A stretch of 64,000 nt of DNA from Alviniconcha marisindica (taxonomy: Eukaryota > Mollusca > Gastropoda > Provannidae). The stretch lies in NCBI GenBank assembly GCA_018857735.1, contig JABMCL010000660.1:294001-358000 (forward strand). Reading direction: 5' to 3'. A program made the position numbers and the translations under genes. The notes below the pieces were generated by a model. It was not told the DNA's origin. It worked only from the letters and a program-made list of their open reading frames with translations, and searched no databases. Below, in pieces: positions 36,638 through 47,895 of the stretch. How positions within the stretch are numbered: position 1 is the first letter of the stretch; each line of letters starts with the position of its first letter.

Positions 36638-38245
36638 TCCCCCTTCCTCACTCTGGAGATTTCTTTGTTCAGTTATTTTGCTTAATACGGAAATCACAAC
36701 TTCTCAACTCTTTTATAATAATGATAATAATAAAGAGGATTTCTAAAGCGCCCATCTACCACACAAGGTCGCAGCACAGGGTGCTTTACAATAACACTAA
36801 CCACACACACACACGACACACACAACACAACACACACACACACCACCACACACACACACACACCACACACACACAACACACACACACACACCACACACAC
36901 ACACACACACACCACACACAACACACAGCATCAAAACGAGGGATGGGCAGGGCTGTGAAAAACAGTTTAGAAATAATTATTAAACAGGTGCGTCTTGAGT
37001 GCGGCTTTGAAAGAGGAGGTAGAATCAGAGTGGCGGAGTGTTTGAGGCAAATTGTTCCAGACAGATGGGCCAGCATAAGAAAAAGATCTTTCACCAAATG
37101 TTTTTGTGTTCTTGTGTTACACACACACACACACACTTTATGTATCATATAACTGACGTCTTTCATCCTTATTCTTTTTTCAGGCCAAAGAAGAAGCAGG
37201 TGGCAACGAAGAAAGTGATGGAGATGACATTGAGGCAGCTATTGCCAAAGAAGTACAAAACTTAAAAGATACAGCAACAAAAGGCGAGCGCCGTTTCCAG
37301 AACAGCCTGACAGGCGCTAAAAATTGCATCTTCATCAAGACAACTTTGGCTGACCCAGCAGGTCTTGCACACGCAATCTTTACAGACCTTCTTCAGACCA
37401 AAGTCCAGAAGTGTAGATATGCATTGCGTCTTCTGCCTGTGGTTGGAACATGCAAGGCAAACCTCAAGGACATAAATGAACTTGCTAAAGTAGTGCTGCA
37501 ATCCTTCTTTACTGAAAAAAAACTGGAGGTTACGTACGCCATCAATTTCAAAGCGAGGAACAACAATGGTGTAGGGCGAGAGATGACCATTTCCTCATTG
37601 CGAAATACCATCACAGAAGCATTTCCATCTGTTCTGCTGCGATACACACCTGTTAACCCACAGATCACAATTTTAGTGGAAGTGATGTGTGGTGTTGCAT
37701 GCATAGCTGTGGCCAGAGAATTTGCTCGATTCAGAAAGTACAACCTGGTGGAGGTTGTAAATGAAAAACAGATCCATGCTGCCACTAACTCAGATGGAAA
37801 AGGCATTACTGAGACTGAGAGTACCCTGTCTGAAAAAGCTGCAGACCCAGCAACTGTTGAAGAAAATTCTGAATGCCATCAGCAGCAGAAACAAACTGAA
37901 ACCATTGACAAGGCGGGTAGCTGTGATGGGGACAGTGATCCCATTTCCACAACAGTGCAAGAGACAGGTACGGAGCATGAAGCAGCCATTTCACCTCAGC
38001 CAGAGAGTTCTTGTCCTGTGCCATCAGCAGCTGACCTTGATGATGCAGGAAAGTCTGAAACTCCCCAGGAAGTCTGTGGGTGCACAACAAATCTTGCAGC
38101 GCAGGATTCAGACGCTTTGTCACACAAAGAGACACTTGATTGTACAGCAAAGCCAAAGGTAGCAGAGCATGAAGCAGGAGAAGCCGCTGCTCCTTCTCCA
38201 GTAAAAGCACTTGATTCTACATCTGCGGAGGGAGAACTCAACTGA
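35480..38245 (+). CDS. THUMPD1: THUMP domain-containing protein 1 (tRNA acetylation cofactor), complete
   Basis: Two coding exons, 35480-35695 and 37184-38245 (stop TGA), joined in phase 0, give 425 aa. The family (yeast Tan1, human THUMPD1) binds tRNA and is the adaptor for NAT10/Kre33 in making N4-acetylcytidine in tRNA-Ser and tRNA-Leu. Seen: a basic N-terminus (KKRKSKGWYKKQAF), GLKGFIVTCNEHE near residue 36, then a THUMP domain at about residues 120-262 with CRYALRLLPVVGTCKA, FKARNNN, TPVNPQITILVEV and the family signature RKYNLVEVV. The tail of about 155 residues is acidic and rich in S/T/Q, as in human THUMPD1 (353 aa), but longer. A TTTGCAG acceptor lies just before the ATG, so an upstream untranslated exon is likely; the frame is also open upstream to 35402 without homology. 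The single intron holds a (CT)n tract, an inverted LINE tail and a (CA)n block. Confidence 0.93.
35840..36010 (-). repeat. Dispersed repeat in THUMPD1 intron
   Basis: Contains ATAAAGTGATCTTGAATCTTGG and ends with ACCTCTTTCGC, the inverse of the GCGAAAGAGGT core at 20081 and 34033. It is preceded by a (TGTC)n run. Family not recognised. Confidence 0.35.
36093..36165 (+). repeat. Degenerate tRNA-like SINE relic
   Basis: GGCTCTTAGAACACTGGACT followed by CTCATGCCAGCAATCATGAG and TTGAAATCTTGGAACC resembles a decayed tRNA body with a mutated B box (expected GGTTCGAATC). It is not expected to be a functional tRNA. Confidence 0.4.
36569..36634 (+). repeat. (CT)n microsatellite
   Basis: About 33 CT units in the THUMPD1 intron. 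Confidence 0.95.
36720..37125 (-). mobile_element. Inverted LINE 3' tail in THUMPD1 intron
   Basis: The minus strand reads TFGERSFSYAGPSVWNNLP, then LRHSDSTSSFKAALKTHLF and NNYF: the C-terminal end of a non-LTR RT ORF. A tail near 36730 reads, inverted, as the CTTTAGAAATCC/(ATT)n end. A compound (CA)n block (36803-36927) interrupts it. It lies antisense to THUMPD1, ending about 60 bp before its second exon. Confidence 0.75.
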
Positions 38246-38486
38246 TTGTTTGCCCCTGAAGGAGAGACACCAGACTGAACTCCATAGTCCATAAGCTACA
38301 CTTTGTGAATGTACAAATCATGTTGAAATGGTTATGGAAAGTCCCAAAACAGGCAGACTAGAATGCATGGAAGACACAGGGATGTCAGTTTCATGCAAGG
38401 AGACCAGGGTAAAGCAGTGTCCTGTGGCAAAGAGAGTAGTGCTAAACAAACAAAAATTGATTTCTAAAATTAGTTACACAAGCCTT

Positions 38487-38501
38487 GGGGGGGGGGGGGG
38501 G
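38487..38501 (+). repeat. Poly-G tract in THUMPD1 3' UTR
   Basis: Fifteen G about 240 bp after the stop codon, probably transcribed. Confidence 0.9.
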
Positions 38502-38963
38502 CAGTATTATATGAACTATACAAAAGCATGAATGAAAAATATATGAAATTTTCAAATAGTATTAAATGTTCTTTATTAATGAAACTTTCAGCCATTGTGT
38601 TTCCACTGTAACTGGTGTCTTGGACTGTTAATGTCAGGCTCTTGGAGTACTATAAGTGCTAGTTTTCATTTCCAAACTTTGCTTCATGATACAGGTTAGC
38701 TCCATTGAGCTTTGTATTTTCATACAACTTACCAGTCTTAAGACTTTGTCCTTTTTTTTCTCTTTCTCTTTTTTTATTTTTTTATATATATATATTACAT
38801 GGTGTTAAATTAAAAACGAAAAACTGGCAGTTATATTAGCTGAAAAATTCTAATGTGTTCAAGTTCAGTTTTTGTCCAGCTGATGTATGCCATAGACAAG
38901 ATGATGTATAAAATGTTTTGATAATGTTGGTACAAACTGAAATTATAAAAACTTATTCAAAGA

Positions 38964-38969
38964 AATAAA
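38964..38969 (+). promoter_or_regulatory. Polyadenylation signal, THUMPD1
   Basis: AATAAA about 720 bp after the THUMPD1 stop codon, in AT-rich DNA and followed by T-rich sequence. It is the best poly(A) signal candidate before the next exon-like segment at 39055. Confidence 0.5.
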
Positions 38970-39054
38970 AATGTTGCAAACAGTGCATTCAGATAAACCG
39001 TTTCTTCATTTTCATTGTTTTCATGTAAAATAACAGTTAAAGTTTTACTTTTTA

Positions 39055-39169
39055 GAAGCAGATCAGCGAGTATTATGATGCCAGAAATGTCCGAAAGGTT
39101 GTGGAGTATATGGCTGATCTTAAGAATATCTGCGTTGCCATATTTATTCAGCTTCCAAAAGGAGATGGA
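39055..39169 (+). CDS. Orphan exon-like segment, unidentified
   Basis: After a TACTTTTTAG acceptor the frame reads KQISEYYDARNVRKVVEYM, ADLKNICVAIFIQLPKGDG, to a possible donor GGAG/GTGATG at 39170. The composition looks like a real helical protein segment, and codon use resembles the exons nearby. I do not recognise the family. It starts only 86 bp after the THUMPD1 poly(A) hexamer, so it may be an exon of another gene, an alternative terminal exon, or a pseudogene fragment. Confidence 0.3.
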
Positions 39170-39649
39170 GGTGATGAGATAGTTCTTTACCTCTCATATG
39201 TATAATATATAAGAGAGAGAGAGATGTGTATGTATCACTGTTATGAATGAATGTGTATTTTGATGAGTAGTTTTATTTTTTGTGAAAGGCAAATTAAATT
39301 GATCAATTAAAATAACCAAAATAAGCAATACAATTGATCATATCAAAATACTGAATCACAATTCAAACATTTTTAAAGAATGCAGTGGTGCATAAAATGT
39401 GTTAGAATTTTCATGCCAGTGAGTTTTTCTTTCTCTCCCAACTGTCTTCCTTGCTCTGTCCAAGTAACAAGAGAAAATCAGCATACTGCTGGCAACAAAA
39501 ATGCAGGCAGTAACCCCCTCCACACACACATGGAAGAAACATGCATATACTGACACATAGGAGAACTTGGATATCAGGAACTCTCAGCAGTAACTGAGAA
39601 ACTGACTGTGTATGTCTTGGCCAAAATTGTTCTTTGATTCACTACAAAA

Positions 39650-40010
39650 ACAAAAGCAAAAAAAAAGGGGGCTTAGAGAAAACAAACTTAAAAGAAACCT
39701 TTCATATGGAAAGGGCCAAAGGAAGAGGACAGCATTTTAAATCACTTGTGGTATTGTTTGTCGAGGTGACTTTTTAAGGTAGTTTTGAAGGCCGGGGAGG
39801 ATTGAATGTGATGGATATCAGAAAGGAGAGAAATCTATTGTTTTGGAGCACAGTAAGAGAAAGAATGCTGGCCAAAGGTTTTTGTTCTAACATGGGTGAT
39901 ACAAAGTATCCATGTGTCTGCAGAAGAACAAAGCTGCATGGAAAGAGTGTGCACAGTGAGAAGGTCAGAGACAGGCAGGAGATGAGTCAGCAAAGAAGTT
40001 GTGACAGTTT
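39650..40010 (-). mobile_element. Inverted LINE RT C-terminal tail
   Basis: On the minus strand a frame reads FSYCAPKQ, then SDIHHIQSSPAFKTTLKSHL. This is the SYCAPKLWNSLPSDIR...FKTALKTHL type ending of non-LTR RT ORFs, with a stop in the WNSLP part. Confidence 0.55.
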
Positions 40011-40109
40011 GTAGTCTGTTCTCTCTGAAAGAAAATGTAGTTGAGAATTAAATAAATGTAACATGAATGCTTTGGCATTTTGTGTTAAAATTCTCTGTCC
40101 TGTTTTCAG

Positions 40110-40207
40110 TTTAGAGCCTTCTTGCATCAACGGAGGCAATGCTTGCAAACAAGCCAGTTATGACACCAGTCGTTTGCACTCAGGCTCACTGTCCATTACT
40201 AACAAAA
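40110..40207 (+). CDS. Second orphan exon-like segment, unidentified
   Basis: A 98-bp segment bounded by a CTGTTTTCAG acceptor and a strong AAAA/GTAAGT donor. With one leading base from the previous exon codon, the frame reads LEPSCINGGNACKQASYD, then TSRLHSGSLSITNK. Phase does not join directly with the segment at 39055-39169 using the donor proposed there. No homology recognised. Confidence 0.3.
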
Positions 40208-40291
40208 GTAAGTTTAGATGACTTAAATGTAAACAATATTCTTCATTTTAAGTTTTTATTTTGATATTTGCCTCCTGTTCTCTTTTTTTGT

Positions 40292-40311
40292 GGGGGGGGG
40301 GGGGGGGGGGG
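40292..40311 (+). repeat. Poly-G tract
   Basis: Twenty G; another run of fifteen G is at 40441-40455. Confidence 0.95.
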
Positions 40312-41839
40312 ATTTATTTTTTATTAAACAATATACACACACAGCAGTACAACTCGGAAACAAGAAACATTAAAAGAAAACTTGGGTATTAGAAGGTAAC
40401 TGCCCACCCAGAGTTTTCACACATACACATACACAAAGTTGGGGGGGGGGGGGGGTCAGACGCATAAGAAAACCCACTAATGGTAAAATACTTCCATGGT
40501 CCCAATCAGTCTAGTTCGTTCAGTAAGAAGAAAGAATGAGTGGCAAACTGAGTTTTAACAACAGGCATTGGGTGCCAATAAATGCAGGGCAGATATCGGA
40601 AACTAGCCTCTTCAAATAAGCTTTGTCTAAGGTGTAGACTGAAAAGATCAACACAAAAACTCAAAATTTGTTATAAAGTGCTGCATTGATTTATTTTATA
40701 TTCTTTTGCTAAAGTTAGTTTCTATAGTGATGGCTAATGGGACTGGCCACACACAAGTCTCCTAGCTCGCTCATGTTGCATGCACAGCACAGCTTCCGTT
40801 GATCAGTATTATGGCCAAACTCCAAGCATTTGTTTACAACACGCTTCCTCCAAGGAAGGATGCAGGAAAGCAAGGCTTGCAGTTTGATGCCAGGCATAAC
40901 AGAGAGGTCTGTGTTCAAGTCAAGGATGTGTAGATGGAAGTGCATGGTTCAAGTCACCCGAGGAACACAATCAAAATTAATGCAGATCAAAATTAATGCA
41001 GTCGCTGGAGGCCATTAGGCCAGCAGCTTGTAACACTTGTGGCAATCTCAACAGTCAAGTCCCTCACTAGACTAAACTAGCACAGGAGGATTGTAACTGA
41101 ATTGAAAGTAAAATCAACCATACAAGCAAAACCCTTGATAGATTTTAAGTTATTGTTCTGTACTAGTTATTGTTAGATGTTCATTTTTATCTTATCTGTT
41201 CTAACTCTTGGTGACTAAAAGGTCACATGGTTTGATGGAAGGCTAGTTAAGAGTGCTGTGCTGATGGTGGAAGAACCATTTGTGGTATTACTGTTTGTTT
41301 AATGCAGTGCCATAGTAATCTCTTTGTTTATTTTATATATATTATTCATCTGTAGCTGATCAAGGACTAATTGTTAGCAGGCTTTGTCAGCTTGAACCTT
41401 CTCTCTCTCTCAGTCGGTCTCTCTCTCTCTCTGTGCACGTGTGCGTGTGCACACACACACACACTGGCACAGCACACTGTCATACAGACACTGACATTGG
41501 CCAGGCACCAGCGCACGCACAAACACACATATTGTATGCCGCTCGGCACAGTAACACCATGGACCAACATAATAATCATAAGTGACCAAAATATGAAAAC
41601 TCAGATATATAAGAAACAAAAAGATGTTTTTCAGAAGAAGAAAAAAAAATCACATAAGAGAATCAGCGGCTTGGGTGTAAATAATCGTATTGAAACCGAT
41701 TTTGCCGGCGCCAGTGGGGAAAGTTCTGCTGTCAAGATTGTGGTGTCTGTCACTCTGCAGTGGCGCTGTGGGATCTTTACTTCCTTTCAGAACAGCCTCA
41801 GAGATACTACAGGTCTCTGATAACCTTTTATCTGCAAAG

Positions 41840-41915
41840 AATATGAGTAAGTAAGTAAACATGGTGCTTAACATCCACAGAAACCATGAGGCTTATTAGG
41901 GGAGGGGGGGGGGGT
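41840..41915 (+). repeat. Dispersed repeat with GTAAGTAAGTAA start
   Basis: GTAAGTAAGTAAACATGGTG followed by CTTAACATCCACAGAAACCA and TGAGGCTTATTAGGGG. Similar sequence occurs at 62483-62605 (GTAGGTAGGTAGTGTTGCTTAATGTCC and CCACGGAAACCAGAAGGCTC). A short poly-G run follows. Confidence 0.4.
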
Positions 41916-41949
41916 ATGGAGGTGGGGGGAGAGAGATTATATACCTATC

Positions 41950-42990
41950 GCTACACTGTCACCACCAGAATGACTTCTGCAACAACCTCACCAAAGAACT
42001 CAATGCATGCACGGACAACATAAAAACATGGATGACAGAAAATCAGCTCAAACTGAACGACAACAGAACAGAAGCTCTTCTCTTTCACTTTTCGTCTTCC
42101 TTGAAACCTACCATCTCCCTCCCTGACTCGATTACTCTTGGCTCTCACAACATCCCTTTCTCTGATTCTGCCAGGAACCATGGATTCATTCTTGACTCAA
42201 AACTGTCCATGAAGAAGCATGTCATAAAAATCTGCAAAACTGCTTATTTTGAGCTTAAACGCATTAGTTCAATCCACAGGTTTCTCACTGAAGATGCAAC
42301 CAAGACTTGTTACTTCCTATATCCTCTCACAGCTTGACTACTGCAACTGTCTCCTCATGGATCCACCTAATTCTGTTATCCAACATCTACAGAAAATTCA
42401 GAACTTTGCTGCAAGACTTGTTCTCTTGGCACCCCGTCACCACCACTCAACACCTTTCCTGGAAATACTGCACTGGCTTCCCATTTCAGAATGTATTAAG
42501 TATAAATTCGCTTGTATGTGTTTCACTTTCAGTGCTATAAATGGTTCTGGTCCTGCTTACCTCTCTGAACTGCTGCATGTCTACACTCCATCTCATACAT
42601 TACGCTCTTCTTCAGACACCCGCATGCGGGAAATCCAACAATACAAATGCAAGACTCATGGCTTTCGCACTTTCTCTTGCTTTGGACCCGTGACATTTGG
42701 AATTCACTCTCACAAGACCTTAGACACTGCTCAACCCTGTCATCTTTTAAAGCCAAACTGAAAACCTTCCTCTTCTCACAGTACCCAGTTTCTGCTACAG
42801 TCAGTGTGTGTGTGTTAGCAGTGCCTTTTTTTTTCTTTCTTTTTAAATTTTTATATATATATGTAAATTGTTTTGGTAGGACTATGCTCTACATGTGTAT
42901 AGAATATCATATTTATTTACATTAATATGTATCATGTGAGCGTTCAGGGCGTTGATGAGCACATAATAAATGTGCATTATTATTATTATT
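41950..42990 (+). mobile_element. CR1/jockey-like LINE fragment with (ATT)n 3' tail
   Basis: The longest LINE relic of the window. Frames read CTDNIKTWMTENQLKLND, KTEALLFHFSS-like sequence, LGSHNIPFSDSARNHGFILD, LKRISSIHRFLTEDATK, LDYCNCLLMDPPNSVIQ, LHWLPISECIKYK and SGPAYLSELL. These belong to the C-terminal half of an RT ORF, split over at least three frames. The element ends with AATAAATGTGC and a short ATT array, as expected for CR1/RTE-like 3' ends. No 5' part or endonuclease is present. Confidence 0.85.
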
Positions 42991-43165
42991 AAGGTGGGCA
43001 TCGATGAGAGCCATTTTAATGTTTCATAATTCTGTGAGGGACAAAGTCACAAGACAGTGTCCACAGACCACAACTTTTGAAGAGAAAGGAGAGCCGAAGC
43101 AGATTCGAACCGAGGTCCTTCTGCTTACCAGCGTAACGCCTTACCGCTAGGCCAAACCGGCTCAC
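42991..43165 (-). mobile_element. tRNA-derived SINE, inverted
   Basis: The tRNA-like head at 43163-43091 reads on the minus strand GAGCCGGTTTGGCCTAGCGG to CTGCTTCGGCTC. It has an A box (TGGCCTAGCGGTAAGG), a B box (GGTTCGAATC) and a 7-bp acceptor stem that pairs with one G-U. Anticodon and T stems are decayed, so it is not a working tRNA. The body continues to about 42991, where it meets the (ATT)n tail of the LINE on the other strand. Confidence 0.7.
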
Positions 43166-43699
43166 TGAAGAATATGAGTGGTAGACATTGCCTTTAGATT
43201 ATTAGAACAGGACCGCTGCAGACTGCTACAGGGGCCAGTTCGACAAGCTACAATCCTTACTCAAGAAAAGATAACTCGCGTGCTGGCTCCCTTGGTCACC
43301 ACCAGCGACCAAATTAGATCACGGTCTTGAAACCGAAAGAAATGGATTTCGTAGCACAAGTTAGACTTTGAGGTGAGTATGAGGTACAGTATATCCACAC
43401 AAATTGAAAGTTTAAGCATGCATGTATTTTTGTTAACGCTGGTTGCGCAATCAGTGCAAGAGGCGACCTGCTGAAAGATGTCATTGATCGGATCCAGACT
43501 TTGCACCAACTGCACCGTCACGTTCTCTGATTTTTCAGTTTGAACTGTTATTTATTTTATACCCGCACACACAAGTGTCAGTATGTTTCGCTCTGACTTT
43601 GTCTTACAAAAAAACTCTGAATCCGTTCAAGAGCACCTACGGTAGGCTAACGTCTACAAATTCATGATATATATCCGTTCCATCCCCGCCGTGTACACG

Positions 43700-43925
43700 C
43701 AGTAGCCTACGTCAAATTAGAACTATGTAAAAGACCCCGGTCTTTGTGCCAAGAAAAGTGCAGGTGGCAGGTTACAGCGGAAGACGCACATGCCCTGTCA
43801 GTGTCAGTGTGAACTTTTACTTCTTTATAAAGAGGTTGGTCGCCTACATTATATTTATAGTTCTACAAGAATAAAAAACGCGACCTAGCACTTCACCTTG
43901 AGGTTGCTGAGACGCCAAGGAAAAG
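43700..43925 (+). promoter_or_regulatory. Possible first untranslated exon of the MMD-like gene
   Basis: A segment ending GCCAAGGAAAAG followed by a strong GTGAGT donor at 43926. It lies 1.3 kb upstream of a TTGCAG acceptor (45190-45191) that would lead into the exon with the MMD start codon. No coding potential is seen. The start of the exon is not determinable here, so the left boundary is nominal. Part of it (43727-43795) overlaps a dispersed repeat. Confidence 0.35.
43727..43795 (+). repeat. Dispersed repeat (GTGCAGGTGRCAGGTTACAG block), copy 2
   Basis: Related to 4540-4600: GTAAAAGACCCC, then AAAAGTGCAGGTGGCAGG and TTACAGC. It lies in the likely 5' flank of the MMD-like gene. Confidence 0.5.
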
Positions 43926-44031
43926 GTGAGTTTTTACACAACAATTCATGTTCAGTCATCATAGATTGATACTCGACCAAGCAGCAGCGAAAGCGATTGT
44001 AGGACATGAACTGTTTAAAGGAACTCTCATT

Positions 44032-44260
44032 CAATCAAGACATTGATGATGCCTTTTAACTGATCAGAGCATCAGAAAAGTTGCCGGGCGGCAACAGACT
44101 GTAAACCGCCCCTGCTCTTTTCAGCCTGGGACTGAATTTTGATGACTCTTGACTAAATTTTGAATTTTAAGTCACAGATGTCTCGGAAGTATTGAGCTGA
44201 AAGTTGTTTTCTTGGTATGTTCTCATTCAGTTGAGTTTGTACTTTGTATGTTTTTTTACC
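44032..44260 (+). repeat. Segmental duplicate A, MMD-like gene 5' region
   Basis: About 230 bp shared with 47043-47258: GATGATGCCTTTTAACTGAT, CAGAAAAGTTG, TTTTGATGACT, GTATTGAGCT and GAGTTTGTACTTTGTATG. The middle differs (CGGGCGGCAACAGACTGTAA here). It ends with TTTTCTTGGTATGT, a possible donor. Confidence 0.85.
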
Positions 44261-44455
44261 TGTAATTGACAATTTAGTTAGTGGGGGAGTTGAACTTGAA
44301 GTGAGTCTTAAGCTTCAAATCAAATTGAGAAAGTTGTGCAGGCTCATGGACGTGAAACTAAAACTGACATTTTTAAAATTTTAAGTAAACCACAGATTTT
44401 GGAATAATTTCTAAGCTTGTTTGGCACATGGATTCTAAGCATGCACACACACATG

Positions 44456-44458
<3 letters not shown>

Positions 44459-44494
<36 letters not shown>
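44459..44494 (+). repeat. (CA)n microsatellite
   Basis: About 18 CA units. Confidence 0.93.
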
Positions 44495-44497
<3 letters not shown>

Positions 44498-45303
44498 TCT
44501 TATGCGTATAATATACTTTCCATTTTCAGAGGTCTTGTGGTCTTTTCTAAGAGTCAGACTCAGTTATTAAGAGTCTTCCAAATTGACAGAACATAATTAT
44601 GTTTTTGTTTTGTTTTGTTTTTTCACAAGTGGACAGTTCTTTAAAACAAGACATAATGGCACTGTTTCAATCAAATGGCATCCGATTCTTTTGATCACAG
44701 AGCTCATTGCCTGCCTAGACTGCAAGATTTACAGTACAGATCAATAGTTGTACAGAACATGTTACATGTGACGATGTGTGATTTAAATATTTTTGTTCAT
44801 CAGAACATTTCTGTTAGTGTTACATTTGGTATGGATGCACTTTAATCACTGTATATATTCAGATTCTGCATGGAAAGGAGCATAATCTTATGAGTAGCAA
44901 AACTAGCACAATGAAATCAGGTCATTTAGTCATCATCATCATTTTACCTTTGCCATAGAATTAGAAGTGGCTCTTCTAAAAGTAGCAATGTTGATACCCA
45001 AGTAAGGCCTGTTTATTCATGGTCAGTAGCTGAAGATCAGTTGGGCAACAGCACTTTCATTGTGAACCCTTGAGAGCAGTATAAACTATTATCATAAAAA
45101 TTAGATGCAGTAACAGTGTTTGCTTTCTGGGTCACTATGTTTTGAATTTACTATGGTCTGCAACTGAGAGTTGATAATGGTATGATTGCAGGTGTTTGAA
45201 CAACAATGGAGAGAGACGGCCGTTGTTGCATTCAAAATGGCCAATATGAGAGCTGAAAAGCAACTGGGGGCCAGCTGTTGCTTGTGGACTTGAACACAGA
45301 ATC

Positions 45304-47860
45304 ATGGCAGTCAGACTCATACGGCAGGTCTCCGCAAATACTGATCTCAAACGGTAAGTGCAAAAGGCAGCATATTTTAGTATGCTCATACTATACCTTC
45401 ACACACGTAACATGTGTCAGCACACCCAAGTCTGCACACATGCACACACACACATACACACACACACACACACATGCACATGCATGCACACACACACACG
45501 CACATGCATGCACAAAACATACATGCACATGCATGAATGCACAAAATGCACACAGATACATTCTGATATATATGAATGCATGCGTGCATGCACACACACA
45601 CACTACATATGCACAGCTGTACACTGTAACATGAATTCATGCAAGGACATGCACATGTAGCATACACTAACCACACTGCCAAAGCAGCCAGTGTGACAGG
45701 AAGATTGTGTGTTACCTCTGCCATTTAGTGAAATACCAAACAGCTGATGTTGCTTGTCATAAAACATGGTCTTTATTTTAGAGCTTTTTTATTTGCCTTA
45801 TTCTTTCCCCCTCAGCAAATAGCAACTCAGAAACAAAACCCACAATAAAAACACTGAACAATAATTCACTCAATCCACTCATTTAATCAACAAAAATCAG
45901 TCCTATTACATAACATGAAGAGCTGCATCTTACTCATATGCTGAATAAATTAGTTATTTGATAATTTTACTCCCCCCCACTCCAGAAGGAGATCCACATA
46001 ATCAAACCAACAGCAGTTAAAGCTGCAGAAATGTAGGGTAGAAAGTGTCATTACAGATTACTCAGGAAAAATATTGTTGCGCAACATTTGTCTGGCTTTC
46101 TTCCAGGTTGAAGAACGAAAGAGCTCGCCCTGGAGAGGCTTATCAGCCAACAGATGTGGAGCACATTGCAAATGTTGTCACACATGGCGTAAGGTTTCAT
46201 CTCTTTGTGTTCCACAGAATTGTGAAATTGTAGGGCAGAGCCTTCCATCTACCACAGTGACCATGCAATCAAAATGGCTAGAAACTTCTGATTTGGCGAC
46301 CATCCCAGTGTGTACCAGACCCAGTACTGACTGGGACCAGACACAATGAGCATCCCTCCTAATTTCTATAGAGGTCCACCCGTTTTTATGTCTTCTGTTA
46401 CTGGTGTTAGAAAGTTTGGTGGAGTGAGTATTCTGGGATCTTCTCATCCGTATCTGTCACTCTGTCCGTAACTTTGGCCCACGATATCTTCTGACTGTCT
46501 GAATTTTTTGTTATCATTAAATTTGATATTAGCTGTGGCCCAAAACATCCCAGGCTTGGTTAACACTGGGATAGTCATGGAGGTAAGCGTGGCCTGGCAA
46601 GTAGTCTCAAACTGTAACTGGACCTCCATGGCATCATCGTTTAACATCCTCATCTTCATCTTTCATTGTATAATAGATACATTTCGTCTCGGCTTCTGTG
46701 GCCCTTCATGCCTTGCTCTTGTGGTCGAGTGTCTCAGTGTTCCTGCCTCCATCCTTGCCTGATCAAAGTACTGATCAAAGTCTTCAACATCAGAGAGGGT
46801 CCATAGGTGGATTGATGGAGGGATGTAGGTGGCTGTCAACTCTCTGGATGGGGATGCTCACTCAGTCTGACTCCATTGTTTAGCTAACACTAACAATGTC
46901 ATCAGTAGGGGGCATAATGGGGGATGTCCAGAGCATGTTGAATAAATGCTGGGTATATTGAATAAATAATGTTCTCTCAGATTGGTATTACTATTACAGT
47001 ATTAGCTTGTGTGGCCCTTTGTGCCATGCTCTTACGTACATCCAATCAAGACACTGATGATGCCTTTTAACTGATCAGAGCTTCAGAAAAGTTGGGCTGC
47101 AGCAGGCTCTGTTCATCCCAGGAGACAGGCTGTTTTGATGACTTTTGGCTAAATTCTGAATTTTAAAGCCACAGAGGTCTCAGAAGTATTGAGCTAAAAA
47201 TTGTGTTTTCTTGGTAAGTTCTCATCCAGTTGAGTTTGTACTTTGTATGTATGTTACCATAGCCTAAGTTAGTGATTTGTTTTAGTTTTAGTTTTTTAGG
47301 GGTGCATATTGATGCATTTTTTGCCATGTCTTTATACATGATGCAGTTTAAGTGAGGTCTTTCAAACTTTTCATGGTGATAAACTTGGCTATTTTTAAAG
47401 ATGCAGGAAAGCTTAAAAAAATATTGTAAACTATGTTTTTCATTTTAAATGGGAGTTGGCAGAGTGTTTGCTAGTCTTGTTTGACATCGCATTTCTTTTA
47501 TGAAAAGACTGTCTTATTACATTAGTTCTTATTAATTTTACACAGTTTCAAAACAACTCCAAAAATTCTTTTGTGAGTATTTCCCTTTCTGGTGATAATC
47601 CAGTTTTTTGTGTGTGTGTGGAGCACAATGCAAATATATCCTGTTTCCTCTTCACTTACCATTGTTTCACATTGCAAAGAATTTTCTTCTGTTAATCTTG
47701 AAAAATGTCCATCCTTTGATCAGAGTTCTTGCAGGTCCTGGAAACCTGAAAAAGTCATGGAACTTAAAATTCAAAGACAAAAATCTAGGCCTGGAAAGGA
47801 TCTGGAATTCTTAGATTTAAATCTTCACGAAGTCTTTGAAAAGTCATGTGATTCTGACAG

Positions 47861-47895
<35 letters not shown>

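Noticed and set aside
37393..38292. ORFs antisense to or in other frames of THUMPD1 exon 2
   Set aside because: Shadows of the THUMPD1 coding exon.
43091..43163. Functional tRNA gene
   Set aside because: A and B boxes and the acceptor stem are present, but anticodon and T stems do not pair and a SINE body follows.
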